Shown one piece after another: positions 54,068 to 62,238 of a stretch of DNA of 64,000 nucleotides. The stretch's first letter is position 1. Each line of letters starts with the position of its first letter. This DNA is from Roseiarcus sp963748545 (GTDB lineage Bacteria > Pseudomonadota > Alphaproteobacteria > Rhizobiales > Beijerinckiaceae): contig CAVVJO010000004.1 in assembly GCA_963748545.1 (NCBI GenBank), positions 53,287 through 117,286 on the forward strand. The letters are read 5' to 3'. The translations under genes and the position numbers were made by a program. The notes beneath the pieces were generated by a model. The model was not told the origin of the DNA, did no database searches, and saw only the letters and a list, made by a program, of their open reading frames with translations.

Positions 54068-54901
54068 TCAGCCTTGATCCTCGTTCTCCCTCTCTTCGAG
54101 GATGAGGAGCGTGATCGAGTAGCCGGACTTCTGCCATAGCGTCTGTGCGATCAGCGACGCTCCGGTCGGCCGGGCGAGCCAGTCCCGGGCGTCGGCCTCC
54201 AGGTGGGGCGAGATCTTGTCGCCGTCGCCGGCGTCCGGCAGGCTAGGGAGGCGATCATGTGGCCGGCAGGAGACAAACGGAAAGTTCGAGTGGCGCTCGA
54301 CGTATTGGACAAGGCCTCCCGCGCCGAACACGATCGCAGTCGGCTCATCGTGCATTTCGACGTATCGCCGCGCCGCGGCCTGGCGGCTTATGGCAAGCGT
54401 CTCCGACATCGTTCGAACCTTTTCGAGATCCGGGACCCCGTAGAGGAACGGCCGCGCTAGCCGAGGCGGCGCGAGCAGCTCGATAGCGAAGCGATTGGCC
54501 TGGACTTCCTGATCGACATGCCGGGAAATCTTGGTCGATCGGTTGCTCCAGCTCAAGGCGAGATCGTCCCGGGAGCAGGAGAAGCGGCCGTTCGGATCGC
54601 TCGGGCGATGCCAGACGTTCAAGAAATGCCCAAGCTCATGTGAGAGCGTGAACCGCCGCCGCTCAGGCCGGGATTTGCTGTTGACCGCGATCGATCCGAC
54701 GTTGCGGTCGGGCGTCGTAACGAGGGCGCCCTCGAGGCCAGAGAGCGGGCGCTCCCGGATATCGATGATGTCGAGCGCCTCCGCGATCTCGTAGACCGGG
54801 ACCGAGCCGGATTTGAGAGCGAGCTGCCGATGAATCTCAGCCGCCAGGCGTTCAGGATTGGGCCCCGCCTCCTCAATCTCCATCCGATCGAGCGACAACA
54901 C
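54068..54901 (-). CDS. ImmA/IrrE family metallopeptidase
   Basis: 277 aa. Zinc motif FTLSHELGHFLNVWH (HExxH variant HELGH) near residue 92, with the downstream EVQANRFAIELLAPP helix carrying the third ligand Glu/Asp region. In mobile elements ImmA cleaves the XRE repressor encoded next to it; here the XRE gene ends 5 bases upstream. The C-terminal 100 residues (from AIVFGAGGLVQYVERH) are an extra domain of unknown role. The pair therefore probably controls the integrated element. Confidence 0.88.
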   Translation of the reverse strand: MLSLDRMEIEEAGPNPERLAAEIHRQLALKSGSVPVYEIAEALDIIDIRERPLSGLEGALVTTPDRNVGSIAVNSKSRPERRRFTLSHELGHFLNVWHRPSDPNGRFSCSRDDLALSWSNRSTKISRHVDQEVQANRFAIELLAPPRLARPFLYGVPDLEKVRTMSETLAISRQAAARRYVEMHDEPTAIVFGAGGLVQYVERHSNFPFVSCRPHDRLPSLPDAGDGDKISPHLEADARDWLARPTGASLIAQTLWQKSGYSITLLILEERENEDQG

Positions 54902-54906
54902 CCCGA

Positions 54907-55245
54907 CTATCCGCCCCTTGTCTCAAGCATTTTGCGCCGACGCAGCAGCGACTGCATCATATCGTCGAGGAGATCGAGATCGTCCGGGGCAAGGTCACCG
55001 GCCTGACGGAACATGCGCCCGATCTTGGTGTCCCCGCCAGCCTGAGGATCTTCTCCGACCAGCGCCGCGACCGTAAGGCCGAAATGATCGGCAAGGTTGG
55101 TGAGCAGCGTCATCGACGGGTTCTCGGTTCTTCCCTTCTCGAGCTGCCAGATATGCGCCTTCGAGGCGCCGACAGCGTCGGCGACCTGTTGGAGAGACTC
55201 GCCCTTGTCGAGGCGGAGGCGGGTCAGGCGGTCGCTGAGGGCCAT
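54907..55245 (-). CDS. XRE-family transcriptional repressor
   Basis: 112 aa. HTH at residues 5-60: LTRLRLDKGESLQQVADAVG, SKAHIWQLEKGRTENPSM, LLTNLADHFGLTV. A helical tail (DLAPDDLDLLDDMMQSLLRR) follows and is probably the ImmA-sensitive or dimerisation part. Divergent from the DNA methyltransferase gene, with the palindromes at 55283-55334 in between. No clear ribosome-binding site, suggesting low expression. Confidence 0.9.
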   Translation of the reverse strand: MALSDRLTRLRLDKGESLQQVADAVGASKAHIWQLEKGRTENPSMTLLTNLADHFGLTVAALVGEDPQAGGDTKIGRMFRQAGDLAPDDLDLLDDMMQSLLRRRKMLETRGG

Positions 55246-55282
55246 GGGGATCGTCTTGGCAGGAGGATCGATCGTTTGATAA

Positions 55283-55334
55283 ATCGTACGATACTATGTG
55301 CGGGGAGTTGACGGCAAGAAGTTTTTATGATCAT
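55283..55334 (+). promoter_or_regulatory. Operator-like palindromes in the divergent XRE/methyltransferase promoter
   Basis: Perfect palindrome ATCGTACGAT at 55283-55292 and ATGATCAT at 55327-55334, the second followed by ACGAA so that both share a CATACGA/CGTACGA-type half-site. They lie in the only AT-rich stretch of this 110-base interval. Likely XRE binding sites controlling both directions (inference). Confidence 0.45.
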
Positions 55335-55375
55335 ACGAAACCAGCATATCAGGTCTCATGTTGGAGATTCGCCCC

Positions 55376-56656
55376 ATGCCCGCCCGCGTCATCGAGAATT
55401 TGTCCCTCGACCAATTGCGCCCGTGGTCGCGCAACGCCCGCGTCCACAGTCGCAAGCAGGTGAGACAGATCGCCGACAGCATCTGTCGTTTCGGCTTCAC
55501 CAATCCGGTCCTGATTGACAGCGACGACCGTATCCTGGCCGGCCACGGCCGCCTGGAGGCGGCGCGCGAGCTTGGGATGGCGACTGTCCCGTGCCTGCGG
55601 GTCGACCACCTGACCGCGGCCGAGAAGCGGGCTTACGTGCTTGCCGACAACAAGCTCGCCCTCAACGCAGGCTGGGATGAGGAGCTCTTGGCGCTCGAGC
55701 TGAAGGAGCTCATGGAGGCCGACCTCGGCTTCGACATCGGCGTCACCGGCTTCACCATCGCCGAGGTTGATCAGCTCATGGACGGCTTGGCGCCAGAGGA
55801 GCCGGGCGACCCTGAGGACGACCGCCTGCCGGATCCTGAGCGCATCCCATCACGATGTCGGCCCGGGGACCTGTGGCGCCTCGGGCCCCACCGGCTCACC
55901 TGCGGCGACGCGCTCGACCCCAAGGTCGTCGCCGCCCTGATGGACGGCGAAAAGGCCGAGATGGTCTTCACCGATCCGCCCTACAATGTCGCGATCGACG
56001 GCAACGTGAGCGGGCTTGGCAAGACTCGTCACCGCGAGTTTGCGATGGCCTCGGGCGAGATGTCGACGGAGGAGTTTACCCGCTTCCTCTCCGCCGCCTT
56101 CGCCAATCTGGTCGCCCATTCCCACGACGGCGCGATCCACTTCGTCTGCATGGACTGGCGACACATGGGCGAGATGCTGCGGGCGGGGGGCGCCCATTAC
56201 GCCGAGCTCAAGAACCTGATCGTCTGGGCCAAAGACAACGGCGGCATGGGCGCCTTCTATCGCTCCCGCCACGAGCTGATCTTCGCCTTCAAGAATGGGA
56301 CCGCCCCGCACATCAACAGTTTCGAGCTTGGCCAGCACGGGCGCTACCGGACCAACGTCTGGGAGTATCGCGGAGTTAACACGCTGAAGGCTGGGCGGAT
56401 GGATGAGCTCACGCTCCATCCGACCGTGAAGCCGGTCGCGATGATCACGGACGCGATCAAGGACGTGTCGCGGAGGGGTGGCGTAGTGCTCGATCTTTTC
56501 GGCGGCTCCGGCTCGACGATGATCGCGGCCCACAAGACCGGCCGGCGGGCGCGCGTCTGTGAGCTCGACCCGGTCTATTGTGATCGGATCCTCGCCCGCT
56601 GGGAGACTTTCGCCAAGGACGACGCCGAGCTCATCGCCTGCGGTCTCTCGAATTGA
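55376..56656 (+). CDS. ParB-domain DNA methyltransferase (adenine/cytosine-N type)
   Basis: 426 aa. N-terminal ParB/Srx-like domain (LRPWSRNARVHSRKQVRQIA; GFTNPVLIDSDDRILAGHGR), a middle linker, then a class-I methyltransferase: catalytic EMVFTDPPYNVAIDG (DPPY) before the AdoMet motif VLDLFGGSGSTMIAAHKTGR, i.e. beta-type order. Such ParB-methyltransferases are common in phages and genomic islands and protect or mark element DNA; no cognate restriction enzyme is present. ATG at 55376 is preferred for its TTGGAG site; ATG 55358 is an alternative. Confidence 0.93.
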   Translation: MPARVIENLSLDQLRPWSRNARVHSRKQVRQIADSICRFGFTNPVLIDSDDRILAGHGRLEAARELGMATVPCLRVDHLTAAEKRAYVLADNKLALNAGWDEELLALELKELMEADLGFDIGVTGFTIAEVDQLMDGLAPEEPGDPEDDRLPDPERIPSRCRPGDLWRLGPHRLTCGDALDPKVVAALMDGEKAEMVFTDPPYNVAIDGNVSGLGKTRHREFAMASGEMSTEEFTRFLSAAFANLVAHSHDGAIHFVCMDWRHMGEMLRAGGAHYAELKNLIVWAKDNGGMGAFYRSRHELIFAFKNGTAPHINSFELGQHGRYRTNVWEYRGVNTLKAGRMDELTLHPTVKPVAMITDAIKDVSRRGGVVLDLFGGSGSTMIAAHKTGRRARVCELDPVYCDRILARWETFAKDDAELIACGLSN

Positions 56657-56861
56657 GCGTCGGACGCCGAGCCGATACTTACTTCGGACAATCCGATGAC
56701 GCAGTCCGCCTGGATGCCGGGCGATGAAGGCGGCCTGTCGCAATCGATCAACACGAAGAGCGAGGACTTGCCTCAACTCAGCGGGACGCAGATGCGAGCC
56801 CGCGACGCGCGCCCAGATCGCGTTCGTCGGCGCGCCGCCGGAGCGAAGGCCTAAGACCGCC

Positions 56862-57599
56862 ATGACCGACGAACGTAAGATCCGCCTCACGCCGCCTTCG
56901 AAGGAGCCGGGCTACAACGTCGGCTACCGCAAACCGCCCGCCGAGTTGCGATTCAAGCCGGGACGCTCGGGCAACCCCAAGGGTCGTCCAAAAGGCGCGC
57001 GCAACAAGCTTCCCGCCCTCAACGAGGAGCGCCTCAAAGGCATCATCATCGAGGAGGCCTACCGCACCATCAAGATCACCGAGGGCAGGCGACAGGTGAC
57101 GATCCCGATGGCCAAGGCGGTCGTCCGGGCGCTCGCGGTCAACGCCGCGCGCGGCCAACTGCGCTCCCAGCAACTGTTTGCGACGCTGCTCGGCGAGACT
57201 GAGCGAGCCAATAAGGCCCTCAGCGACGAGTGGCTGCAGACGGCGATCGAATACAAGCGCGACTGGGAAATAGAGCTTGAAAATCGCGCGAGGCTCGGCC
57301 TCGCGGGTCTGCCCGAGCCTCTTCCCCATCCCGACGACATCGTCATCGACATGAAGACCGGTCAGGTCAGAATCAACGGGCCGATGACCAAGGAGGACAA
57401 GACCGAATGGGATCGCATGTGGGACCGGGTCGAGGAATGCGACCAAGCCATTCGCGAATATGCCGGCGACCTGAAGTTGCCCGAGAACAGAAAGATCCGG
57501 AAGTTCATTGAAGACGAAATCGATTTCGAAAGGCGCGTCCGGGCGATCATCGTCAACGCGATCGGCGAGCCCAAGCGACGCGGACCGAAGTCGGACTGA
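56862..57599 (+). CDS. DUF5681 domain protein
   Basis: 245 aa. N-terminal DUF5681 signature RFKPGRSGNPKGRPKGARNK (residues about 27-46), a basic motif seen in island and phage-associated proteins often beside ParB-methyltransferases or terminases. The rest is helical and charged (ERLKGIIIEEAYRTIKIT; RKIRKFIEDEIDFERRVRAI). ATG at 56862 is chosen because the signature follows it closely; the longer upstream frame has poor codon use. Molecular function unknown; DNA binding is plausible. Confidence 0.85.
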   Translation: MTDERKIRLTPPSKEPGYNVGYRKPPAELRFKPGRSGNPKGRPKGARNKLPALNEERLKGIIIEEAYRTIKITEGRRQVTIPMAKAVVRALAVNAARGQLRSQQLFATLLGETERANKALSDEWLQTAIEYKRDWEIELENRARLGLAGLPEPLPHPDDIVIDMKTGQVRINGPMTKEDKTEWDRMWDRVEECDQAIREYAGDLKLPENRKIRKFIEDEIDFERRVRAIIVNAIGEPKRRGPKSD

Positions 57600-57986
57600 G
57601 CGGCGTTGCCGCTTTCGCTTCGAGTTGCGTCGGTTCATCGGCAAAGGCAAACGAGCCTCGTCGGAGACGGCGCGCCCATCGTCAAGTCGAGCAGTCGCGA
57701 AGCCAATCGATGAGGTTTGAGAGGCGGCGATTGACGTTATTGATATTAAAGCTTGCGATCTTCATTGGAGACTAAGTTAATTGTTGAAAGTGGTTCGCCA
57801 CGTCCCCACGTCAAACTGCGCGAACACGTCGCTCTCGCTCTCCTGAGCCCGCTGCACGCCAAGGAGAATGCCGAGCTCGACGTCATCGATTCGCTCGGTT
57901 CGTCTTGCGAAATCTCGGCGGCGCAGGCGTTGCCGAATTGCAATCTCGCGGCGAACCTTTACGGCGCGCCGCGAGGCCGCAGGGGG
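57600..57986 (+). other. 387-base gap before the integrase, no supported gene
   Basis: A TTG-started plus-strand frame from 57753 to 58016 (containing RPHVKLREHVALALLSPLHA) has acceptable codon use but no homologue recognised, and it overlaps the integrase 3' end. AT-rich patch at 57733-57785. A small stem GCGGC-GTT-GCCGC follows the DUF5681 stop. An attachment site would be expected near here but none can be identified by eye. Confidence 0.3.
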
Positions 57987-58616
57987 TCAGAGCTCAACTT
58001 GCTCGGACAGCCTTAGAGCGTCGTCGACCTCGATTCCGAGATATCGGACGGTGCTTTCGATTTTCGAATGTCCGAGAAGTAGCTGAACCGCCCTGAGATT
58101 TCCTGTTTTGCGGTAGATCTGCGCCGCCTTGGTGCGCCGCATCGAGTGCGTGCCGTACGCGCTGCTTTCCATCCCCGCGCCCTCGATCCAGCCATGGACG
58201 ATGCGCGCGTATTGACGCGCCGTGAGGTGAGGCTGGTCGTGGACGCGGCTGGGAAAGACGTAGGGCCCTCCGTCCTCTTGTCGCGCATTCAACCACTCCT
58301 GCAGCGAAGCCCGCGTCTGCTCCATGATCTCGAACTGAACTGGACGGCCGGTCTTATGCTGGATGATCGTCGCTCGCTCTTTGACATGGCCGCCCGCCGC
58401 GATGTCATCGACGCGAAGGCTGACGAGATCGCAGCCGCGCAGCTTGCTGTCGATCGCAAGGTTGAACAGCGCGAGATCGCGCTTGCGGTTCTCAATCTGA
58501 AGTCGGACCCGAATGGCCCAGACCTCTTTCGGCCGAAGGGGACGCTTCTGGCCAATCAAACGTCCTTTGTTCCAGGCGGCACGAGAACCCAAGTTATCTG
58601 TCTTGATTGCAGACAT
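57987..58616 (-). CDS. Tyrosine recombinase / phage-type integrase (short form)
   Basis: 209 aa. Catalytic residues visible: Arg in DSKLRGCDLVSLRVDDI, His-x2-Arg in GTHSMRRTKAAQIYRKTG, His in LLLGHSKIESTVRYLGIE with the nucleophilic Tyr. No N-terminal core-binding SAM domain, giving the compact form widespread in Rhizobiales (with N-terminal LGSRAAWNKGRLIGQKRPL). ATG at 58616 is preferred to 58658. It is the likely integration enzyme of the element whose other genes lie to its left. Confidence 0.92.
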   Translation of the reverse strand: MSAIKTDNLGSRAAWNKGRLIGQKRPLRPKEVWAIRVRLQIENRKRDLALFNLAIDSKLRGCDLVSLRVDDIAAGGHVKERATIIQHKTGRPVQFEIMEQTRASLQEWLNARQEDGGPYVFPSRVHDQPHLTARQYARIVHGWIEGAGMESSAYGTHSMRRTKAAQIYRKTGNLRAVQLLLGHSKIESTVRYLGIEVDDALRLSEQVEL

Positions 58617-59018
58617 GGTCGTCTCCACGCCCGACCACTCCCACCGCATCGCCCACATTCAGCGGGCCGGCCATCTTACCGCAATTGCAGCGACTGGAGG
58701 GGCGTTCCCGCTGACCGTCGGTGTCGGATAGAAAGCGAACCAAGGTTGAAAGCGTCGATAGCGCACGTAGCGGGCGCTGCCGGACGGCCCGGCGAACGCG
58801 ACAACTCGACGTATTGCGGTCCTCGCGGATCGCCGACTTGGAGGCGCAGATTAGGCAGGAAAGCGGACTTTGCAGCGCCCGGGCGGCCCGAAGCGAGCGT
58901 CGCGTAAAGGCGTGGGGGGACACCGAGAAGGGTGGAGGGTGCTACGAAGAAGGCTACTCAGGGCGAGAGGAGTGCGAAAAGAATGGCCGTTCCCGATCTG
59001 CTGCAAGCGCATTACCAC
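58617..59018 (+). other. About 400 bases without a supported gene
   Basis: Several overlapping frames exist but codon use and start context are poor. A GTG-started plus frame near 58933 (GATKKATQGERSAKRMAVPD) looks like a gene remnant and runs into the 3' end of the next gene on the other strand. Confidence 0.3.
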
Positions 59019-59267
59019 CTAACGCCGCCAGTAATTGTTGGCCGCCGCGATCGTCGCGAACTCGACCGCCACGACGTGGCTCGATGCGATTAGCCCCATT
59101 GCGTCGTGGGCATACTGCGCTCGTCCGGCCTTCAGCGCCTCCAGATCGTGCTGCATCGCATGGATCGAATGCCGGGCGAGCGTAATTACAAGAGATCGAC
59201 CCTCTTCGGGCGTATCGGTGATTAACGTATTGCTGGGAACGAGCGGTTCGGATGGAATTTGCGTCAT
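59019..59267 (-). CDS. Small hypothetical protein
   Basis: 82 aa, no known domain. ITDTPEEGRSLVITLARHSI, then AMQHDLEALKAGRAQYAHDA and VVAVEFATIAAANNYWRR give a mostly helical protein. ATG at 59267 has an ACGGAGAAA site. Standing alone 43 bases downstream of the dehydrogenase gene on the same strand, it could be its operon partner. Function unknown. Confidence 0.5.
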   Translation of the reverse strand: MTQIPSEPLVPSNTLITDTPEEGRSLVITLARHSIHAMQHDLEALKAGRAQYAHDAMGLIASSHVVAVEFATIAAANNYWRR

Positions 59268-59310
59268 TGCGTTTCTCCGTAGACTGACAGGCCCCTCGTC
59301 CAGATGGCGC

Positions 59311-60234
59311 TCACGGAACGAGGACCATTTTTCCCTGAGGATTTGTGCCGTCTTCAAGCATGCGATGAGCGAGCCGGGCGTCCGTTAGACTCAGCTCCTG
59401 GCCGACATTGGGTCTGAGCCGGCCCGTTTCGAAGAGAGCGGCGAGCCGCTGGAGTTTCTCCGTTGTGACGGCGACGAGGATGAACTGCGCGCGCACCCCA
59501 TGGCGGGCCGCCGCGGCCTGGTCAGGCGGCGTAACTGCCGATAGCAAGGCGCCGCCCGGCCGCAACCAGTCGAACGCCTCGGCGAGGGCGGACCCGCCGA
59601 CGGTGTCGATCACGGCGTCGGCGCTGGCCGCCAATTGCGCGGGCACCGGTTCCCCGGCGGCAACCGCCTCGGTCGCTCCGAGCCGCCTGATCCGGTCGAG
59701 GTCCCGCGCCCGTCCGGTCGCAACCACGGTCACGCCGGCCAGCGCCGCGAGCTGAACGGCGTAGGCGCCGACATTCCCCCCGCCGCCAAGAACCACCACC
59801 CGCTGACCGGGCTGCAGATCGGCGTGCTCGAACAGCATCTGGAGCGCCGTGCAGGCGACGACTGGCGCGGAGGCGGCCTCGACATGCGTGAGAGCGCCCG
59901 CCTTCGGCGCGATCATGGCGGCCTCGGCGACCGCATAGTCGGCGTAGGCGCCCGTGAAGCGAGGATTGGTGGCGCCAAACACCTCGTCGCCCGGCCGGAA
60001 TGTCGTCACGTCCGCGCCTACGGCTTCGACAACGCCGGAGAGATCAGCCCCAAGCGTCAGCGGCAGCGGCTGGGGAAGAACGCTCTTTCCCGCACGGATC
60101 CACGCGTCCCAGGGTCCCACGCCCGCGGCGGCCACTCGGACCAACACTTGACCTGGGCCGGGGACGGGGAGCGGCGAGTCCTCGACCGTCATGGCGTCGA
60201 CACCGCCGAACGCGTGCACGCGCACAGCCATCAT
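59311..60234 (-). CDS. Quinone oxidoreductase-like dehydrogenase (MDR superfamily)
   Basis: 307 aa zinc-independent MDR protein. N-terminal GroES-like domain: VHAFGGVDAMTVEDSPLPVP, AAGVGPWDAWIRAG, LGADLSGVVEAVG. Rossmann domain: RVVVLGGGGNVGAYAVQLAA for NADPH, then VIDTVGGSALAEAFDWLRPG. The catalytic-zinc Cys/His set of alcohol dehydrogenases is missing, so a quinone/enone reductase is more likely. Starts at ATG 60234 or 60231, overlapping the cupin gene stop. Divergent AraC regulator upstream of the cupin. Confidence 0.9.
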   Translation of the reverse strand: MMAVRVHAFGGVDAMTVEDSPLPVPGPGQVLVRVAAAGVGPWDAWIRAGKSVLPQPLPLTLGADLSGVVEAVGADVTTFRPGDEVFGATNPRFTGAYADYAVAEAAMIAPKAGALTHVEAASAPVVACTALQMLFEHADLQPGQRVVVLGGGGNVGAYAVQLAALAGVTVVATGRARDLDRIRRLGATEAVAAGEPVPAQLAASADAVIDTVGGSALAEAFDWLRPGGALLSAVTPPDQAAAARHGVRAQFILVAVTTEKLQRLAALFETGRLRPNVGQELSLTDARLAHRMLEDGTNPQGKMVLVP

Positions 60235-60681
60235 GGACGATCGTCCGTCTTGAGCGGCTGCCCGCTGTCCGACACGAAGACGACAAGCAGTTGCGCGGCC
60301 TCGGTCTCGCTTGGATTCTCGGTCAGGACGTGATGTGTTCCTGGCGGTTCCGCCCATCCCTGTCCCGCCGCGTAGGTTCGCGCCGGCTGGCCCTCGAGCT
60401 GACTTCGGATCGCCCCTCTCAGGACGTATGCGTACACGAACGCCTGGCGTGCCGATGGGGCGACGCCCGAGACGCGGGGGCGAAGTCAACCGTGACGACG
60501 GCGATCGTCTTCCCCGCGACATTCGGCAGAGCTTGCCGGAAGACCGGGTGACCGTTTCCGCGGCCGCGGGACTGACGACGACTAGCGATGCGGACAGCAA
60601 AGACAGCGACAGGCTGACATGATGCGAAAGCAGCCGCGCCCGGCGCTGCGTCAGGATGCCAAAACTCGCCGCTCGTCGCAT
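60231..60681 (-). CDS. Cupin domain protein with signal peptide (two frameshifts)
   Basis: About 150 aa after restoring two missing bases, near 60446 and 60545. The pieces read SLSLLSASLVVVSPAAAETVT (signal peptide), VFRQALPNVAGKTIAVVTVD, a His motif PHRHA, AFVYAYVLRGAIRSQLEG, and PGTHHVLTENPSETEAAQLL to the stop. This is the single-domain secreted cupin common beside dehydrogenases and AraC regulators. Start at 60681 is approximate. It overlaps the dehydrogenase start (ATGA). Confidence 0.72.
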
Positions 60682-60839
60682 GCGCTCACTCCCGCACGTC
60701 TTCAAGATAGAAGCGGCGCCAGGTTCGGTATACTCGAGAATCTGCTGTGTCGTGTTCTCAAATTGCGGAGTGCACGAGTTTCCGCCTGATTCCGAAGGAT
60801 AGAGTGGGTTCGGACGACAGCTTGTGCAGGACGGCGCCG

Positions 60840-61730
60840 ATGAATCTCGACGCGCACGGGGAGAGCAAGTATGTCACCGGCGACCTCCTGCAGTCTGCGC
60901 TGTCCTGCAACTGGCCCGGAATCGCAGCGGAGCTGAGGCGGCATCCAGCCGGAGAACTGCCCCCATTCGACCTTGCGCAGACCGAAATCGGGATTGCCAC
61001 CTCTTGCGATCCAAATTCGGTCGTCACACGCCGGGGCAATGGTCTTTGGCAACGGACCAGGGTCGCGCCAGGCGTCATCTGGACCTGCCCCGCCGGCGTT
61101 CGGGAAGAGGACATCGCGATCAGCGCCTGGCACGAATGCCTGCATATTATCTACCTCCCATGCGCTTCATCCAGTTGTCCGAAATTCGCGGTGGTCCTGC
61201 CGTCGAGGCCAACCACGTCCGCTACCTCGCGGGCGTGCATGATGCGCTCTTCAGGGAAATCGCCTGGACGCTTATCGCGGAAATGCGGGACCCGACGTCG
61301 GCCGGCCGGATGCTCGTCGATACGCTCGCGCTGGCGCTGACTGCACGTCTTGCGCAGGCCTACGCGAGCGAACCGCCCAGGAGGCCGGACGGCCAACCCG
61401 CCATGCGCTCGACGAGGCCCGCCTCGGGCGCGTGGTCGAATACATGGCAGAACACATTGAAGAGCAGATCGGCCTTGACGATCTCGCAGCTGTCGCGTGC
61501 CTCAGCCCCTTCCACTTCATTCGCATGTTCCGAAAGCGGATGGGCGTCACGCCGAGCCGCTATCTTGGCCAGATGAGGCTCGAGCGGGCCAAGTCGCTTC
61601 TCGCGCTGGGCGACGCCAGCCTCAGCGAAATCGCGCTTGTTTGCTGCTCTCTTCGCAGGCCAATTTCTCTCGCGCGTTCCGCCGTGCGACCGGCATGACG
61701 CCGGGGTCATATCGGGGTACACTCAGTTAG
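60840..61730 (+). CDS. AraC-family transcriptional regulator (three frameshifts)
   Basis: About 297 aa after restoring three missing bases near 61148, 61401 and 61648. Pieces: an N-terminal sensing domain (LWQRTRVAPGVIWTCPAG; WHECLHI; LPPMRFIQLSEIRGG) and a C-terminal double HTH (EEQIGLDDLAAVACLSPFHF, MFRKRMGVTPSRYLGQMRLE, FSRAFRRATGMTPGSYRG). It is divergent from the cupin-dehydrogenase pair and probably activates it. Three separate shifts leave the status open between pseudogene and poor sequence; the corrected length is normal. Confidence 0.78.
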
Positions 61731-62238
61731 CTTAGCGCTCCGGTCGCGGAGCGATCACGATCAACATGACCGCGACCAAGGACAGACGTTGGCGCAGCCC
61801 CGATGCGACCACGAAGGGATGCGCTGGCCCAGTCGGCTAGATGGCCCCTTCACTTCGCGCGACGTTCGCTTGCTTGGAATGAATTGCGTCGAGACCGGCG
61901 TAAGCGTTCGACGTGGATTCTGCCGTACCGGTGCAAACGCGAACGGTAGCAATGGGGCGGATTTGTCCAATTCGTTAAACCGTCCCGCTTCGCCCGCTCT
62001 GTGCGCCAAGCGCCCTTAACGGGATTGGTCGGGACCGAGGCGCTCGCCGCGTAGGTCGGAGGGCAGGTCGACGTGAAGCGGACCTGTCAGACCGCGGCCG
62101 TGAATGCCTCAATCGGGCGGAAAGCGGAACTGGCTCGTAGGACAGGAACGAGCCAGATAGCGGGCATAGAAGGCCGATCCCGTAGGCGCAGCCGAGTTCG
62201 TGGCGGTTTCGGCAGTGCGGCAGCGGCAAAAAGGCCGT
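61731..62238 (+). other. 508-base intergenic stretch, nothing convincing
   Basis: Short frames on both strands show neither good codon bias nor ribosome-binding sites. The interval separates an AraC gene (+) from a hydrolase (-), so both ends are gene 3' ends and promoters are not expected. Confidence 0.35.

Noticed and set aside
61789..62019. 76-aa plus-strand frame in the gap before the CocE-like gene
   Set aside because: Mixed codon use, no homologue recognised and no good ribosome-binding site.
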